From NCBI GenBank assembly GCA_020200615.1, contig JAIVIH010000112.1, forward strand, positions 1-6,906: a DNA stretch of 6,906 nucleotides, read 5' to 3'. Positions 1 through 6,057 of the stretch are shown piece by piece. The notes beneath the pieces were generated by a model. The model did no database searches. It had not been told where the DNA came from and worked only from the letters and a program-made list of their open reading frames with translations. Source of the DNA: Actinomycetota bacterium (GTDB lineage: Bacteria; Actinomycetota; Acidimicrobiia; Acidimicrobiales; AC-14). Both the position numbers and the translations under genes were made by a program. The stretch's first letter is position 1. Every line of letters begins with the position of its first letter.

Positions 1-1172
1 AGGTAGATGTTGTCCCCCATGCCGATCTCGTCGCCGTAGTAGAGGATCGGGCTTCCAGGGAGGCTGAAGAGCAAACCGTTGAGCAGTTCGGCCAGGTCCC
101 GGTCGTTGTCGACCAGGGTGGCCAGCCGGCGCCCGATGCCGATGTTCCGCTTCATGCGGGGATCCTTGGCGTACTCGGCGTACATGTAGTCCCGCTCTTC
201 GTCGGTGACCATCTCGAGCGTGAGCTCGTCGTGGTTGCGGAGGAAGATCCCCCACTGGCATCCGTCGGGGATGTCGGGGGTCTGAGCCAGGATCTCGGTG
301 ATGGGATACCGCTGCTCCCGCCGGACCGCCATGAACATGCGGGGCATCAGCGGGAAGTGGAAGCACATGTGGCACTCGTCGCCGGTCCCGTAGTAGTCGA
401 CCACGTCCGCCGGCCACTGGTTGGCCTCGGCCAGCAGGACCCTTCCCGGATGGGTGGCGTCCACCTCCTTGCGGAGCCGCCTCAGGAACTCGTGGCTCTC
501 GGGGAGGTTCTCGCCGTTGGTGCCGTCCCGCTCGTAGAGGTACGGAACCGCGTCGAGACGGAACCCGTCGAGGCCGATGTCGAGCCAGAACCGGACAACG
601 TCGAGCATCGCCTGCTGGACCTCGGGGCTGTCGTAGTTGAGGTCCGGCTGGTGGCTGAAGAAGCGGTGCCAGTAGTACTGCTGGCGCTGCGGGTCCCATG
701 CCCAGTTCGACCGCTCGGTGTCGACGAAGATGATGCGGGCCTCGGACCACCGCTGGTCGTCGTCGTTCCACACGTACCAGTCGGCTCTCGGATTCGTGCG
801 GTCCTGGCGGGACTCCTGGAACCACGGGTGCTGGTCGCTGGTGTGGTTCATGATCATGTCGGCGATGATGCGGATACCGCGGCGGTGGGCCTGCTCGACC
901 AGCTCCACGGCGTCAGCCAGGTCGCCGTATTCGGGGGGGATGCTGAAGAAGTCGCTGATGTCGTAGCCGCCGTCCCTGAGGGGCGACTGGTAGAAGGGCA
1001 GGAGCCAGAGGCAGTCGACACCGAGCCACTGGAGGTAGTCGAGCTTCTCGGTGATGCCGCCCAGGTCCCCCGTGCCGTCGTGGTTGGCGTCGTAGAAGCC
1101 CCGTACCAGGACTTCGTAGAAGACGGCCTTCTGGTACCAGCTCTCGTCCTCGGGCCGCCACGCGGTGGACAT
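1..1172 (-). CDS. treS: Trehalose synthase (maltose alpha-D-glucosyltransferase), C-terminus off the left edge
   Basis: A GH13 enzyme that reversibly isomerises maltose and trehalose in the cytoplasm. In the GlgE route it supplies maltose for phosphorylation. The 390 codons present run in one frame without a stop. The N-terminus reads [17 protein letters not shown], followed by LRDGGYDI and the first GH13 region, [13 protein letters not shown]. The catalytic triad is visible: nucleophile Asp207 in [10 protein letters not shown], acid/base Glu249 in LLAEANQW, and Asp315 in [10 protein letters not shown]. The last residues seen are [13 protein letters not shown], so about one third of a usual 560-600-residue TreS is missing, including the beta-sandwich C-domain. 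I chose ATG 1172 because the conserved block begins about 11 residues later. GTG 1178 is an alternative start two codons upstream. The gene follows glgE with essentially no gap, so it is likely in the same operon. The part present has no lesion. A fused maltokinase cannot be excluded because the 3' end is missing. Confidence 0.95.
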   Translation of the reverse strand, partial: MSTAWRPEDESWYQKAVFYEVLVRGFYDANHDGTGDLGGITEKLDYLQWLGVDCLWLLPFYQSPLRDGGYDISDFFSIPPEYGDLADAVELVEQAHRRGIRIIADMIMNHTSDQHPWFQESRQDRTNPRADWYVWNDDDQRWSEARIIFVDTERSNWAWDPQRQQYYWHRFFSHQPDLNYDSPEVQQAMLDVVRFWLDIGLDGFRLDAVPYLYERDGTNGENLPESHEFLRRLRKEVDATHPGRVLLAEANQWPADVVDYYGTGDECHMCFHFPLMPRMFMAVRREQRYPITEILAQTPDIPDGCQWGIFLRNHDELTLEMVTDEERDYMYAEYAKDPRMKRNIGIGRRLATLVDNDRDLAELLNGLLFSLPGSPILYYGDEIGMGDNIY

Positions 1173-1178
1173 GCTCAC
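1170..1178 (-). promoter_or_regulatory. glgE stop / treS start junction, probable translational coupling
   Basis: On the minus strand the bases read GTGAGCATG. The glgE stop TGA (1177-1175) is followed after two bases by the treS ATG (1172-1170). A GTG at 1178 in the treS frame overlaps the stop as GTGA. I see no strong Shine-Dalgarno sequence just upstream. Such tight spacing usually means treS is translated by ribosomes finishing glgE, so the two genes should share one transcript. If glgE is truly frameshifted, ribosomes would stop early at 1619-1617, which should weaken this coupling. Confidence 0.6.
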
Positions 1179-1684
1179 GGCAACGGGCGGAGATGGAGAA
1201 CGTGCGCCGGCTGGCGAGCCGGATGCAGGAACACGTACGGGGCGCTGCCCTGCCACGTGTACGAGTCACCGGTGAGCTCGTCCAGAGCCTGGAAGGGACG
1301 GTCGTCGGGAAGGCCGAGCTCGCCCAGGTTGAGCCACAGCGTGTCGGCCTGGGGATTCACGGGGTCGAGGTTGACGACGACGAGCACGATGTCGCTCCGG
1401 TCGTCGGTGTGCTTGGAGTAAGCCAGGATCTGCGGGTTGTTCGAGTGGTGGAAGCGGATGGTCCGGAACTCGGCCAGCGCCGGGTGGCGCCTCCGGATCT
1501 CGTTCAAGCGGGTCACCAACGGAGCCAGAGAGCCGGGCTGCGACCAGTCCCTCCGCTTCAGCTCGTACTTCTCCGAGTTGAGGTACTCCTCGTTGGTGTC
1601 CGACGCCGGCTCGTTCTCAGAGAGCTCGTACCCGCTGTAGATCCCGTAGGACGGGACCATGGTCGCGGCCAGCGCCAGTCGCAT
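1175..1684 (-). CDS. glgE: GlgE C-terminal fragment
   Basis: This is the second frame of the broken glgE. GlgE-like sequence begins at about 1744 (PNTPDIL), but the first in-frame ATG is at 1684, giving 169 residues starting [20 protein letters not shown]. It carries the end of the barrel and the C-terminal beta-domain ([28 protein letters not shown], and a [10 protein letters not shown] block). I see no ribosome binding site of its own, and the ATG is internal to the family alignment. Read it as the 3' part of glgE and not as an independent gene. Confidence 0.75.
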   Translation of the reverse strand: MRLALAATMVPSYGIYSGYELSENEPASDTNEEYLNSEKYELKRRDWSQPGSLAPLVTRLNEIRRRHPALAEFRTIRFHHSNNPQILAYSKHTDDRSDIVLVVVNLDPVNPQADTLWLNLGELGLPDDRPFQALDELTGDSYTWQGSAPYVFLHPARQPAHVLHLRPLP

Positions 1685-3107
1685 GGCAAAGGCTGCCGGG
1701 GGCCCGTTGCGAAGGGGCTCGGACAGGATGTCCGGTGTGTTGGGAGAAGTTCGGCCGCATGTAGTCGGCCTTGGGCCCGAGGCAGATCTCCTCCAGGTAC
1801 TCCTGGAGGTCGGCTTTGCTCCGGCGCCAGGTGAAGTACGTGTAGCTCTGGCTGAACCCGACCTCGGCCAGCTTGGCCATGACCTTGGGCCGGGTAAACG
1901 CTTCAGCCAGGAAGACCACGTCGGGGTTCTCGGCCTGAATCGCAGGGATCAGCCACGCCCAGAAGGACATGGGTTTGGTGTGGGGGTTGTCGACCCGGAA
2001 GATGCGGATGCCGTGGGCGACCCAGTGGTCGAGGATCGCCTTGCACGCGTTCCACAGCGCCTCCCGGGCACCGGGCTCCTCGGGCCAGAAGTTGATGGGA
2101 TAGATGTCCTGGTACTTCTTGGGCGGGTTCTCCGCGTACCGGATGGACCCATCGGGGCGGCGGTGGAACCACTCGGGGTGATCCCGTACCCACGGATGAT
2201 CGGGCGAGCACTGGAGGGCGTAATCGAGGGCCACCTCCATGCCCAGACGGCGCGCCTTGGTCACGAAGGCGTCGAAGTCCTCCAGGGTGCCCAGGCCGGA
2301 ATCGACCTCTGTGTGGCCCCCCTCTTCGGCGCCGATGGCCCAGGGGCTCCCGGGGTCGTCCGGGCCCGGTTCCAGGGTGTTGTTCCTCCCCTTCCGGTAG
2401 CTGCGACCGATGGGGTGGATGGGCGGGAGGTAGACGACGTCGAAGCCCATGTCGGCGATGGCGGCCAGGCGATTGTCGGCCGTAGCCCGGAGGCCCCCCT
2501 CGGATCGGGGGAACACCTCGTACCAGGCCCCGACCAGAGCCCGTTCGCGGTCGACCCACAGCCCCTGGGCCTCGCTCTGGGTTAGGTCGGTGGGGTCCGG
2601 CACCAGGGCCAGCAGGTCGGCGATGGCGGTGTCGAGCCCGCCGGCCAGGCGCTCCGTCACCGGCAAGGCTGTGTCGCGCAGGGTGCTGGCGGCTCGCTCG
2701 AGAATGGGGCGGTCGACGTTGGGAAGGTGCTGGGAGCGGTCGCCCAGGAGCCGGGCTCCCTCCTCCAGCTCGAGCTCCACGTCCTGGCCCGCGGCGTGCT
2801 TGATGTCCACGTCGTGAACCCACGTGGCCACCCGATCCGTCCAGGCCTCGACGAGGAACTCATGAAGGCCCAGGGTCGAGGGTTCCACGACCGCCTCCCA
2901 GCGGTCGTTGCCCAGCAAGGTCATGGGCGCGTCCCGCCACTTGCGGTCGCCCAGCGGCCGCCACCGGCACCGGGCGGTCAGAAGGTCGTGCCCGTCGCGA
3001 AAGACGTCCGCCGACAGTCGCACTGACTCGCCAATCACGGCCTTCGCCGGGTAGTGCCCGGTGAGCGTCCGCGGGCGGACGTCATCGATGACGATCCGTC
3101 CGGTCAC
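1617..3107 (-). CDS. glgE: GlgE N-terminal fragment (N-domain and most of the catalytic barrel)
   Basis: This is the open frame a gene caller would report for the 5' part of the broken glgE: 496 codons from GTG 3107 to a stop at 1619-1617. The first 454 residues are good GlgE sequence. The last 42, from SQHTGHPVRAP onward, are out-of-frame translation and resemble nothing in the family. Taken as a protein it keeps the nucleophile and the acid/base residue but lacks the third catalytic Asp and the whole C-terminal domain, so activity would not be expected. Confidence 0.8.
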   Translation of the reverse strand: MTGRIVIDDVRPRTLTGHYPAKAVIGESVRLSADVFRDGHDLLTARCRWRPLGDRKWRDAPMTLLGNDRWEAVVEPSTLGLHEFLVEAWTDRVATWVHDVDIKHAAGQDVELELEEGARLLGDRSQHLPNVDRPILERAASTLRDTALPVTERLAGGLDTAIADLLALVPDPTDLTQSEAQGLWVDRERALVGAWYEVFPRSEGGLRATADNRLAAIADMGFDVVYLPPIHPIGRSYRKGRNNTLEPGPDDPGSPWAIGAEEGGHTEVDSGLGTLEDFDAFVTKARRLGMEVALDYALQCSPDHPWVRDHPEWFHRRPDGSIRYAENPPKKYQDIYPINFWPEEPGAREALWNACKAILDHWVAHGIRIFRVDNPHTKPMSFWAWLIPAIQAENPDVVFLAEAFTRPKVMAKLAEVGFSQSYTYFTWRRSKADLQEYLEEICLGPKADYMRPNFSQHTGHPVRAPSQRAPGSLCHATGAGRDHGPVLRDLQRVRAL

Positions 3108-3115
3108 GTGGCCAG

Positions 3116-3121
3116 ACCCTA
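3116..3121 (-). promoter_or_regulatory. Possible glgE -10 box for a leaderless transcript
   Basis: The minus strand carries TAGGGT, matching the actinobacterial TANNNT -10 pattern, eight bases upstream of the chosen GTG start of glgE. No Shine-Dalgarno-like purine run lies at the usual distance. A transcript starting at or next to the GTG would be leaderless, which is common in actinobacteria. No convincing -35 hexamer sits 17-18 bases upstream (TGTGAA is the best candidate). A short palindrome, ACCCGTTGGGT at 3121-3131, abuts the box and could be an operator. All of this is inferred from pattern only. Confidence 0.35.
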
Positions 3122-3193
3122 CCCGTTGGGTCGGGCTCTTCACACATGCCAGCCCGGCTCGGCACGACCGCCCGCCCCCGTCTGTGCCAGTCT

Positions 3194-3199
3194 TACGGT
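3194..3199 (+). promoter_or_regulatory. Possible -10 box of the lipoprotein gene
   Basis: TACGGT matches TANNNT and lies 29 bases upstream of the ATG at 3229. That leaves room for a short leader holding the ribosome binding site. The stretch 17-18 bases upstream is C/G-only, so there is no recognisable -35. The identical hexamer occurs as the candidate -10 of glgP at 3950-3955. Weak evidence. Confidence 0.25.
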
Positions 3200-3213
3200 T
3201 CATCGGAACCGCC

Positions 3214-3218
3214 AGGAG
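3214..3218 (+). promoter_or_regulatory. Ribosome binding site of the lipoprotein gene
   Basis: AGGAG ends ten bases before the ATG at 3229. It decides the start: the frame is open back to an earlier ATG at 3061, but that extension lies antisense to glgE, has no comparable site and would bury the signal peptide. It contrasts with glgE and glgP, which show no such site. Confidence 0.7.
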
Positions 3219-3228
3219 ATTCCGCAAC

Positions 3229-3876
3229 ATGCACGTCCGCGTTGGGGTGCCCTCCCGAGCCCTTTCACCAGCGTTCGCGGTCCTCGTGAGCCTGGCCCTG
3301 GCCCTGTCAATGTCGGCGTGCGGCAAGAAGGGGGCGCCGCAGACAACCGCACCCGCCGGCTTCACCGTCGTGCGGGACGCGGGCGCCGGGTTCGCCGTGG
3401 CCGTGCCCGGCGACTGGCAGCGGATCCCGCTTCCCGGTGACCTCGACGACTTCGACAAGCAGTCCCGCGCCCTCGCCAACCGGAACCCCAAGCTGTCCCC
3501 GGCCATCCTGCAAGCCCGCCAGCTGCTCCAGTCCGGCGGCAAGCTCATGGCCGTCAGCCCCGACGGGGTGTCGATCATCAACCTCACGGTCGACAAGGCC
3601 GACGAAAAGACCCTGACCGAGATCGGCCGCGTCACGAGTGCGAAGCTCCAGGAGGCGGGCGCCACCAACCTGGCCCAGGAGCCGGCGACCACCGGAGCGG
3701 GGCCCGCCCTCAAGTTGCGGTTCCGGCTGCCCATCGAGGGCCAGGGCGGGGAGACGCAGGAGGCGAACGAGACCCAGTACTTCGTCCTCCACGACGGAAA
3801 GTCGTTCGTCCTGACCTTCCAGAACGCGACTGACGACCTGGCCGCGTCGGTCGCCGGATCCCTGCGGCTGCGCTAG
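3229..3876 (+). CDS. Putative secreted lipoprotein of unknown function
   Basis: A 215-residue protein with a classic lipoprotein signal peptide. Residues 1-10 are polar and include basic Arg4 and Arg10, 11-27 are hydrophobic (ALSPAFAVLVSLALALS), and a lipobox SMSAC ends at Cys31, followed by GKKG. Cys31 would be lipidated and the mature protein anchored on the outer face of the membrane. After a short Thr/Ala/Pro linker the fold-like region starts at GFTVVRDAGAGFAVAVPGDW (about 44-63), continues through a central helix (LSPAILQARQLL) and strands (VSIINLTVDK), and ends YFVLHDGKSFVLTFQ. This pattern, an N-terminal F-x-V-x-x-P-x-x-W and a late S-F-V-L-T-F strand, resembles the broad PsbP/Mog1/LpqN-type small-lipoprotein fold, but I cannot assign a family. 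No catalytic motif is visible. It sits between divergent glgE and glgP and is codirectional with glgP, 88 bases away. A role in glycogen metabolism is unproven. The start is set by the AGGAG at 3214. Confidence 0.88.
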   Translation: MHVRVGVPSRALSPAFAVLVSLALALSMSACGKKGAPQTTAPAGFTVVRDAGAGFAVAVPGDWQRIPLPGDLDDFDKQSRALANRNPKLSPAILQARQLLQSGGKLMAVSPDGVSIINLTVDKADEKTLTEIGRVTSAKLQEAGATNLAQEPATTGAGPALKLRFRLPIEGQGGETQEANETQYFVLHDGKSFVLTFQNATDDLAASVAGSLRLR

Positions 3877-3905
3877 CGGGGCCTCCGGGGAGCTAGGCGC
3901 TGAGC

Positions 3906-3923
3906 GCGGCGGGGCCTCGCCGC
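3906..3923 (+). terminator. Possible hairpin after the lipoprotein gene
   Basis: GCGGCG (3906-3911) and CGCCGC (3918-3923) can form a six-base stem, extended by a G-U pair around a GGCC loop. It lies 29 bases past the lipoprotein stop. The following sequence (CTTGCTTTGG) has only scattered T residues, so it is not a standard intrinsic terminator, although actinobacterial terminators often lack a U tract. It would separate the lipoprotein transcript from glgP, which appears to have its own promoter just downstream. Confidence 0.35.
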
Positions 3924-3924
3924 C

Positions 3925-3955
3925 TTGCTTTGGGGTGACCTGACCAAAGTACGGT
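3925..3955 (+). promoter_or_regulatory. Candidate glgP promoter, leaderless
   Basis: TTGCTT (3925-3930) is a plausible -35 and TACGGT (3950-3955) a TANNNT -10, with a 19-base spacer that is slightly long. The -10 ends nine bases before the glgP ATG at 3965, and no Shine-Dalgarno run is present, so transcription would begin at or within a few bases of the start codon. An inverted repeat fills the spacer (separate entry), which suggests regulation by a repressor or a spacer-binding activator. Confidence 0.4.
3928..3949. promoter_or_regulatory. Inverted repeat in the glgP promoter spacer, possible operator
   Basis: Perfect six-base arms CTTTGG (3928-3933) and CCAAAG (3944-3949) are separated by ten bases that themselves contain the palindrome GGTGACC. 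The repeat lies between the candidate -35 and -10 of glgP, overlapping the end of the -35. Dyad symmetry with centres about 16 bases apart suits a dimeric regulator. I do not recognise it as a known operator, and the sequence is not the CRP/GlxR type. Confidence 0.35.
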
Positions 3956-3964
3956 CTTGCAGCC

Positions 3965-5188
3965 ATGCGGGCCCTCAAGACCTTCACCGTTCGACCACGC
4001 CTGCCTGAGGCGATCGCCGCCCTGCACGGCCTGGCCCTCAATCTCCGCTGGTCCTGGGACGACCGGACCCAGAATCTGTTCCGCTGGATCGATCCCGATG
4101 CGTGGGAAGCCACCGGCCACGACCCTGTCGCGGTTCTGAACACGGCCTCCCGGGCTCGACTCGAGTCCCTCGCCTCCGAGCAGGCGTTCCTCTCGTTCCT
4201 CCGAGAGGTGGACGACGATCTCCGGCGTGAGCTCTCAACCGAGCACTGGTTCCAGCGACGGGAAAGCCCGCTCCGATCGGTGGCCTACTTCTCCCCCGAG
4301 TTCGGCCTGGCCGCGGCTCTACCCCAGTACTCCGGCGGGCTCGGAGTGCTGGCTGGTGACCATCTCAAGGCCGCGACCGGGCTCGGAGTCCCCCTCGTCG
4401 GTGTCGGCCTCTTCTACCAACAGGGCTACTTCCGCCAGGAGCTGACGCCGGACGGCTGGCAGCAGGAGCGCTACGTGGCCCTCGATCCCCACGCCATGGC
4501 CCTGAACCCCGAGGCCATCGCCGTACAGGTCGACCTCGTGGAAGCGGGTCCGCTGGTGGCCCACGTCTGGCGAGCGGACGTCGGCCGCGTCCCCTTGTAC
4601 CTCCTTGACAGCGACATCGAGGAGAACCAGGACGAAGGGCGCAGGATCACCGACCGGCTCTACGGCGGTGACGTCGAGCACCGGCTGCGCCAGGAGATCC
4701 TGCTCGGAATCGGCGGGGTACGCGCCCTCTACCAGCTGGGCCACGATCCGCAGGTCTTCCACACCAACGAAGGGCACGCCGGGTTCCTCGGCCTCGAACG
4801 CATCAGCCGGTGCATGCACCAGGACGGGCTCTCGTTCGCCGAGGCGAAGGAGGCCGTGCGTTCGGCCACGGTCTTCACCACCCACACACCGGTCTCGGCG
4901 GGCATCGACCGCTTCCCCCGCGCGCTTATGGAGCGCTACTTCGGCCCGTGGGCCAAGAGCCATGACGTGTCCTTCAACGAGCTCATGGCTCTGGGCGGAC
5001 CGAGGCGGTCTTCGATCCGGGATACCTCACCATCGGCTTCGCCCGTCGATTCGCGGCTTACAAGCGGGCGACCCTGCTGCTCTCCCAGCCCGACCGGCTG
5101 GCCGCTCTCCTGCTGTCGACGGATCGGCCCGTCCAACTCGTCTTCGCCGGCAAAGCCCATCCCGCCGACGACACGGGCAAGGAGATGA
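3965..5188 (+). CDS. glgP: GlgP N-terminal fragment
   Basis: The first open frame of the broken glgP, 407 codons from ATG 3965. Residues 1-344 are genuine DUF3417 plus the N-terminal half of the phosphorylase domain. From GPRRSSIRD onward (bases after 4996) the translation is out of frame, serine/proline-rich and unrelated. It has no PLP lysine, so it could not be a phosphorylase alone. ATG 3965 is the first start that keeps the conserved opening LKTFTVRPRLPEAIAAL. Confidence 0.8.
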   Translation: MRALKTFTVRPRLPEAIAALHGLALNLRWSWDDRTQNLFRWIDPDAWEATGHDPVAVLNTASRARLESLASEQAFLSFLREVDDDLRRELSTEHWFQRRESPLRSVAYFSPEFGLAAALPQYSGGLGVLAGDHLKAATGLGVPLVGVGLFYQQGYFRQELTPDGWQQERYVALDPHAMALNPEAIAVQVDLVEAGPLVAHVWRADVGRVPLYLLDSDIEENQDEGRRITDRLYGGDVEHRLRQEILLGIGGVRALYQLGHDPQVFHTNEGHAGFLGLERISRCMHQDGLSFAEAKEAVRSATVFTTHTPVSAGIDRFPRALMERYFGPWAKSHDVSFNELMALGGPRRSSIRDTSPSASPVDSRLTSGRPCCSPSPTGWPLSCCRRIGPSNSSSPAKPIPPTTRARR

Positions 5189-5589
5189 TCCGCCAGATCG
5201 TGCAGTTCTCGCGGCGACCGGAGCTCCAGCAGCGGTTCGCCTTCATCGAGGACTACGACATCGATGTCGCCCGCACTCTCTACCAAGGGTGTGACGTCTG
5301 GCTGAACACCCCCCGCCGGCCGTTGGAGGCGTGCGGCACGTCCGGAGAGAAGGCGGCCCTGAACGGCGCCCTCAACTGCTCGGTGCTCGACGGGTGGTGG
5401 GACGAGCTCTTCGACGGGGAGAACGGCTGGGCCATCCTGTCGGCCGAGTCACAGCCCGACCTCGGCCTCCGCGACCATCTGGAGGCCAACAGCCTTTTCG
5501 ACCTCCTGGAACACCAGGTCGTACCCCTCTTCGGGTGCGGGCGTCACTCCGCTCGCTGGGCCCCGTGGTCCCGGCCAGCCGGATGGTGA
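5185..5589 (+). CDS. glgP: GlgP middle fragment with the PLP-binding site
   Basis: The second frame of the broken glgP. Family-like sequence runs from about 5002 (DPGYLTIGFARRF, YKRATLLLSQPDRL, VFAGKAHPADD), but the first in-frame ATG is at 5185 (MIRQIVQFS). It includes YQGCDVWLNTPRRPLEACG, the PLP lysine in TSGEKAALNG, and SVLDGWWDELFDGENGW. Homology ends at VVPLF (5532), and the last 19 residues are out of frame. The ATG is internal to the protein and should not be taken as a real start. Confidence 0.7.
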   Translation: MIRQIVQFSRRPELQQRFAFIEDYDIDVARTLYQGCDVWLNTPRRPLEACGTSGEKAALNGALNCSVLDGWWDELFDGENGWAILSAESQPDLGLRDHLEANSLFDLLEHQVVPLFGCGRHSARWAPWSRPAGW

Positions 5590-6044
5590 GGGAGTACGTC
5601 GAGCGGCTTTACGAGCCCGCGGCCCGCCGAGGCGACGCCCTCAGCGCCGACGGTCACGCCCGGGCGCGAAGCCTGGCGGCGTGGAAAGCAAGGGTCTCGG
5701 AAGGCTGGAGCGATGTCCGGGCGGGGCTGGTCGACGGCGACGGAGCGGTCACCGATCTCGGAAGCGATCGCACGGTCCGGGCCGAGGTCGACCTGGGACG
5801 GCTTTCGCCGGACGATGTGTCCGTCCAGCTCGTGCACGGCTCCGTCGGCCTCACCGACGAGTTGGCCCCCGCGGGCGTGGTGGACATGGCCCGGGTCAGC
5901 GGCGAGCATTCCAACCGGTTCGAGTACGAGGGCTCCTTCACGTGCGAGCGGGCGGGGAAATACGGGTTCATCGTGCGCGTGGTTCCCTCCCACCCCGACC
6001 TGGTCGGCCTCGCCGAGCTGGGACGGGTCACCTGGGCGAGCTAG
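5535..6044 (+). CDS. glgP: GlgP C-terminal fragment
   Basis: The third frame of the broken glgP, 169 residues from where homology resumes (VRASLRSLG) to TAG 6042-6044. The block SRMVREYVERLYEPAARR is the conserved end of the phosphorylase domain. The rest (AEVDLGRLSPDDVSVQLVHG, then YGFIVRVVPSHPDLVGLAELG) matches the beta-rich tail found in actinobacterial GlgP. The open frame extends upstream to a GTG at 5331, but that part is a shadow of the middle fragment. The GTG at 5535 is simply the first matching codon. No independent translation start is supported. Confidence 0.7.
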   Translation: MRASLRSLGPVVPASRMVREYVERLYEPAARRGDALSADGHARARSLAAWKARVSEGWSDVRAGLVDGDGAVTDLGSDRTVRAEVDLGRLSPDDVSVQLVHGSVGLTDELAPAGVVDMARVSGEHSNRFEYEGSFTCERAGKYGFIVRVVPSHPDLVGLAELGRVTWAS

Positions 6045-6057
6045 GCGGAACGGCCGC

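Larger units (their letters stand above)
1175..3107 (-). pseudogene. glgE: Alpha-1,4-glucan:maltose-1-phosphate maltosyltransferase GlgE, broken by one frameshift
   Basis: GlgE (GH13 subfamily 3) transfers maltosyl units from maltose 1-phosphate to the end of alpha-1,4-glucan and is the polymerising step of the TreS-Pep2-GlgE route. Counting from GTG 3107, the N-terminal beta-domain is residues 1 to about 110. The barrel begins before MGFDVVYLPPIHPIG (220-234) and includes RKGRNN, SPWAIG and AENPPKKYQDIYPINF. Nucleophile Asp373 lies in FRVDNPHTKP and acid/base Glu402 in FLAEAF. After RPNF (Phe454) the frame changes at about 1745. The sequence resumes in another frame as NTPDILSEPLRNGPP and continues through GYELSENEP and [12 protein letters not shown] to the C-terminal domain, ending HLRPLP. 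The change is one extra or two missing bases. The third catalytic Asp (in NTPDIL) falls after the break. A repaired protein would be about 644 residues, close to family size. GTG 3107 is preferred because homology starts there (TGRIVIDDV). The open frame continues upstream, but only antisense to the lipoprotein gene. Confidence 0.9.
3965..6044 (+). pseudogene. glgP: Alpha-glucan (glycogen/maltodextrin) phosphorylase GlgP with two internal deletions and frameshifts
   Basis: GlgP (GT35, PLP-dependent) removes terminal glucose from alpha-1,4-glucan as glucose 1-phosphate. The N-terminal DUF3417 domain (about 1-110) is typical of the actinobacterial long form. The phosphorylase domain follows: SPEFGLAAALPQYSGGLG (110-127), NEGHAGF (268-274), FTTHTPVSAGIDRFP. 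Homology stops at MALG (344; base 4996). It resumes in another frame at VFDPGYLTIGFARRF (from about 5002) and reaches the PLP site EACGTSGEKAALNG, with the lysine at 5350-5352. It breaks again after VVPLF (5532) and resumes in a third frame at VRASLRSLGPVVPASR (5535) through to a complete C-terminus ending VTWAS. Compared with the M. tuberculosis protein as I remember it, about 130-140 residues are absent at the first break, including the segment carrying the NGVSxLH histidine (His377 of rabbit phosphorylase). About 15 are absent at the second. The total left is about 690 residues against about 860. Even a frame-corrected protein should be inactive. No ribosome site is seen, so the start is probably leaderless. 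Confidence 0.88.

Noticed and set aside
231..1421. A 396-codon plus-strand open frame
   Set aside because: It is antisense to treS and the end of glgE, has Val/Glu/Leu-rich low-complexity translation with no family resemblance, and arises because third-position G/C bias removes stops on the opposite strand.
1739..1751. Programmed +1 ribosomal frameshift in glgE at TTC-TCC-C
   Set aside because: A +1 shift would join the two parts, but there is no stop codon or rare codon at the site, no upstream stimulatory element that I can see, and no family precedent. An indel is simpler.
3108..3734. An upstream in-frame extension of glgE by 209 codons
   Set aside because: It lies antisense to the well-supported lipoprotein gene, reads as Arg/Ala/Ser-rich noise, and GlgE homology begins right after GTG 3107.
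3307..4143. A 278-codon minus-strand open frame across the lipoprotein/glgP gap
   Set aside because: It is the reverse complement of two genes with signal-peptide or family evidence, and its own translation is compositionally biased with no motifs.
6045..6057. Small hairpin GCGG-AACGG-CCGC filling the glgP/meaB gap, as a bidirectional terminator
   Set aside because: The arms are only four bases with no T tract on either side, which is expected by chance at this G+C.
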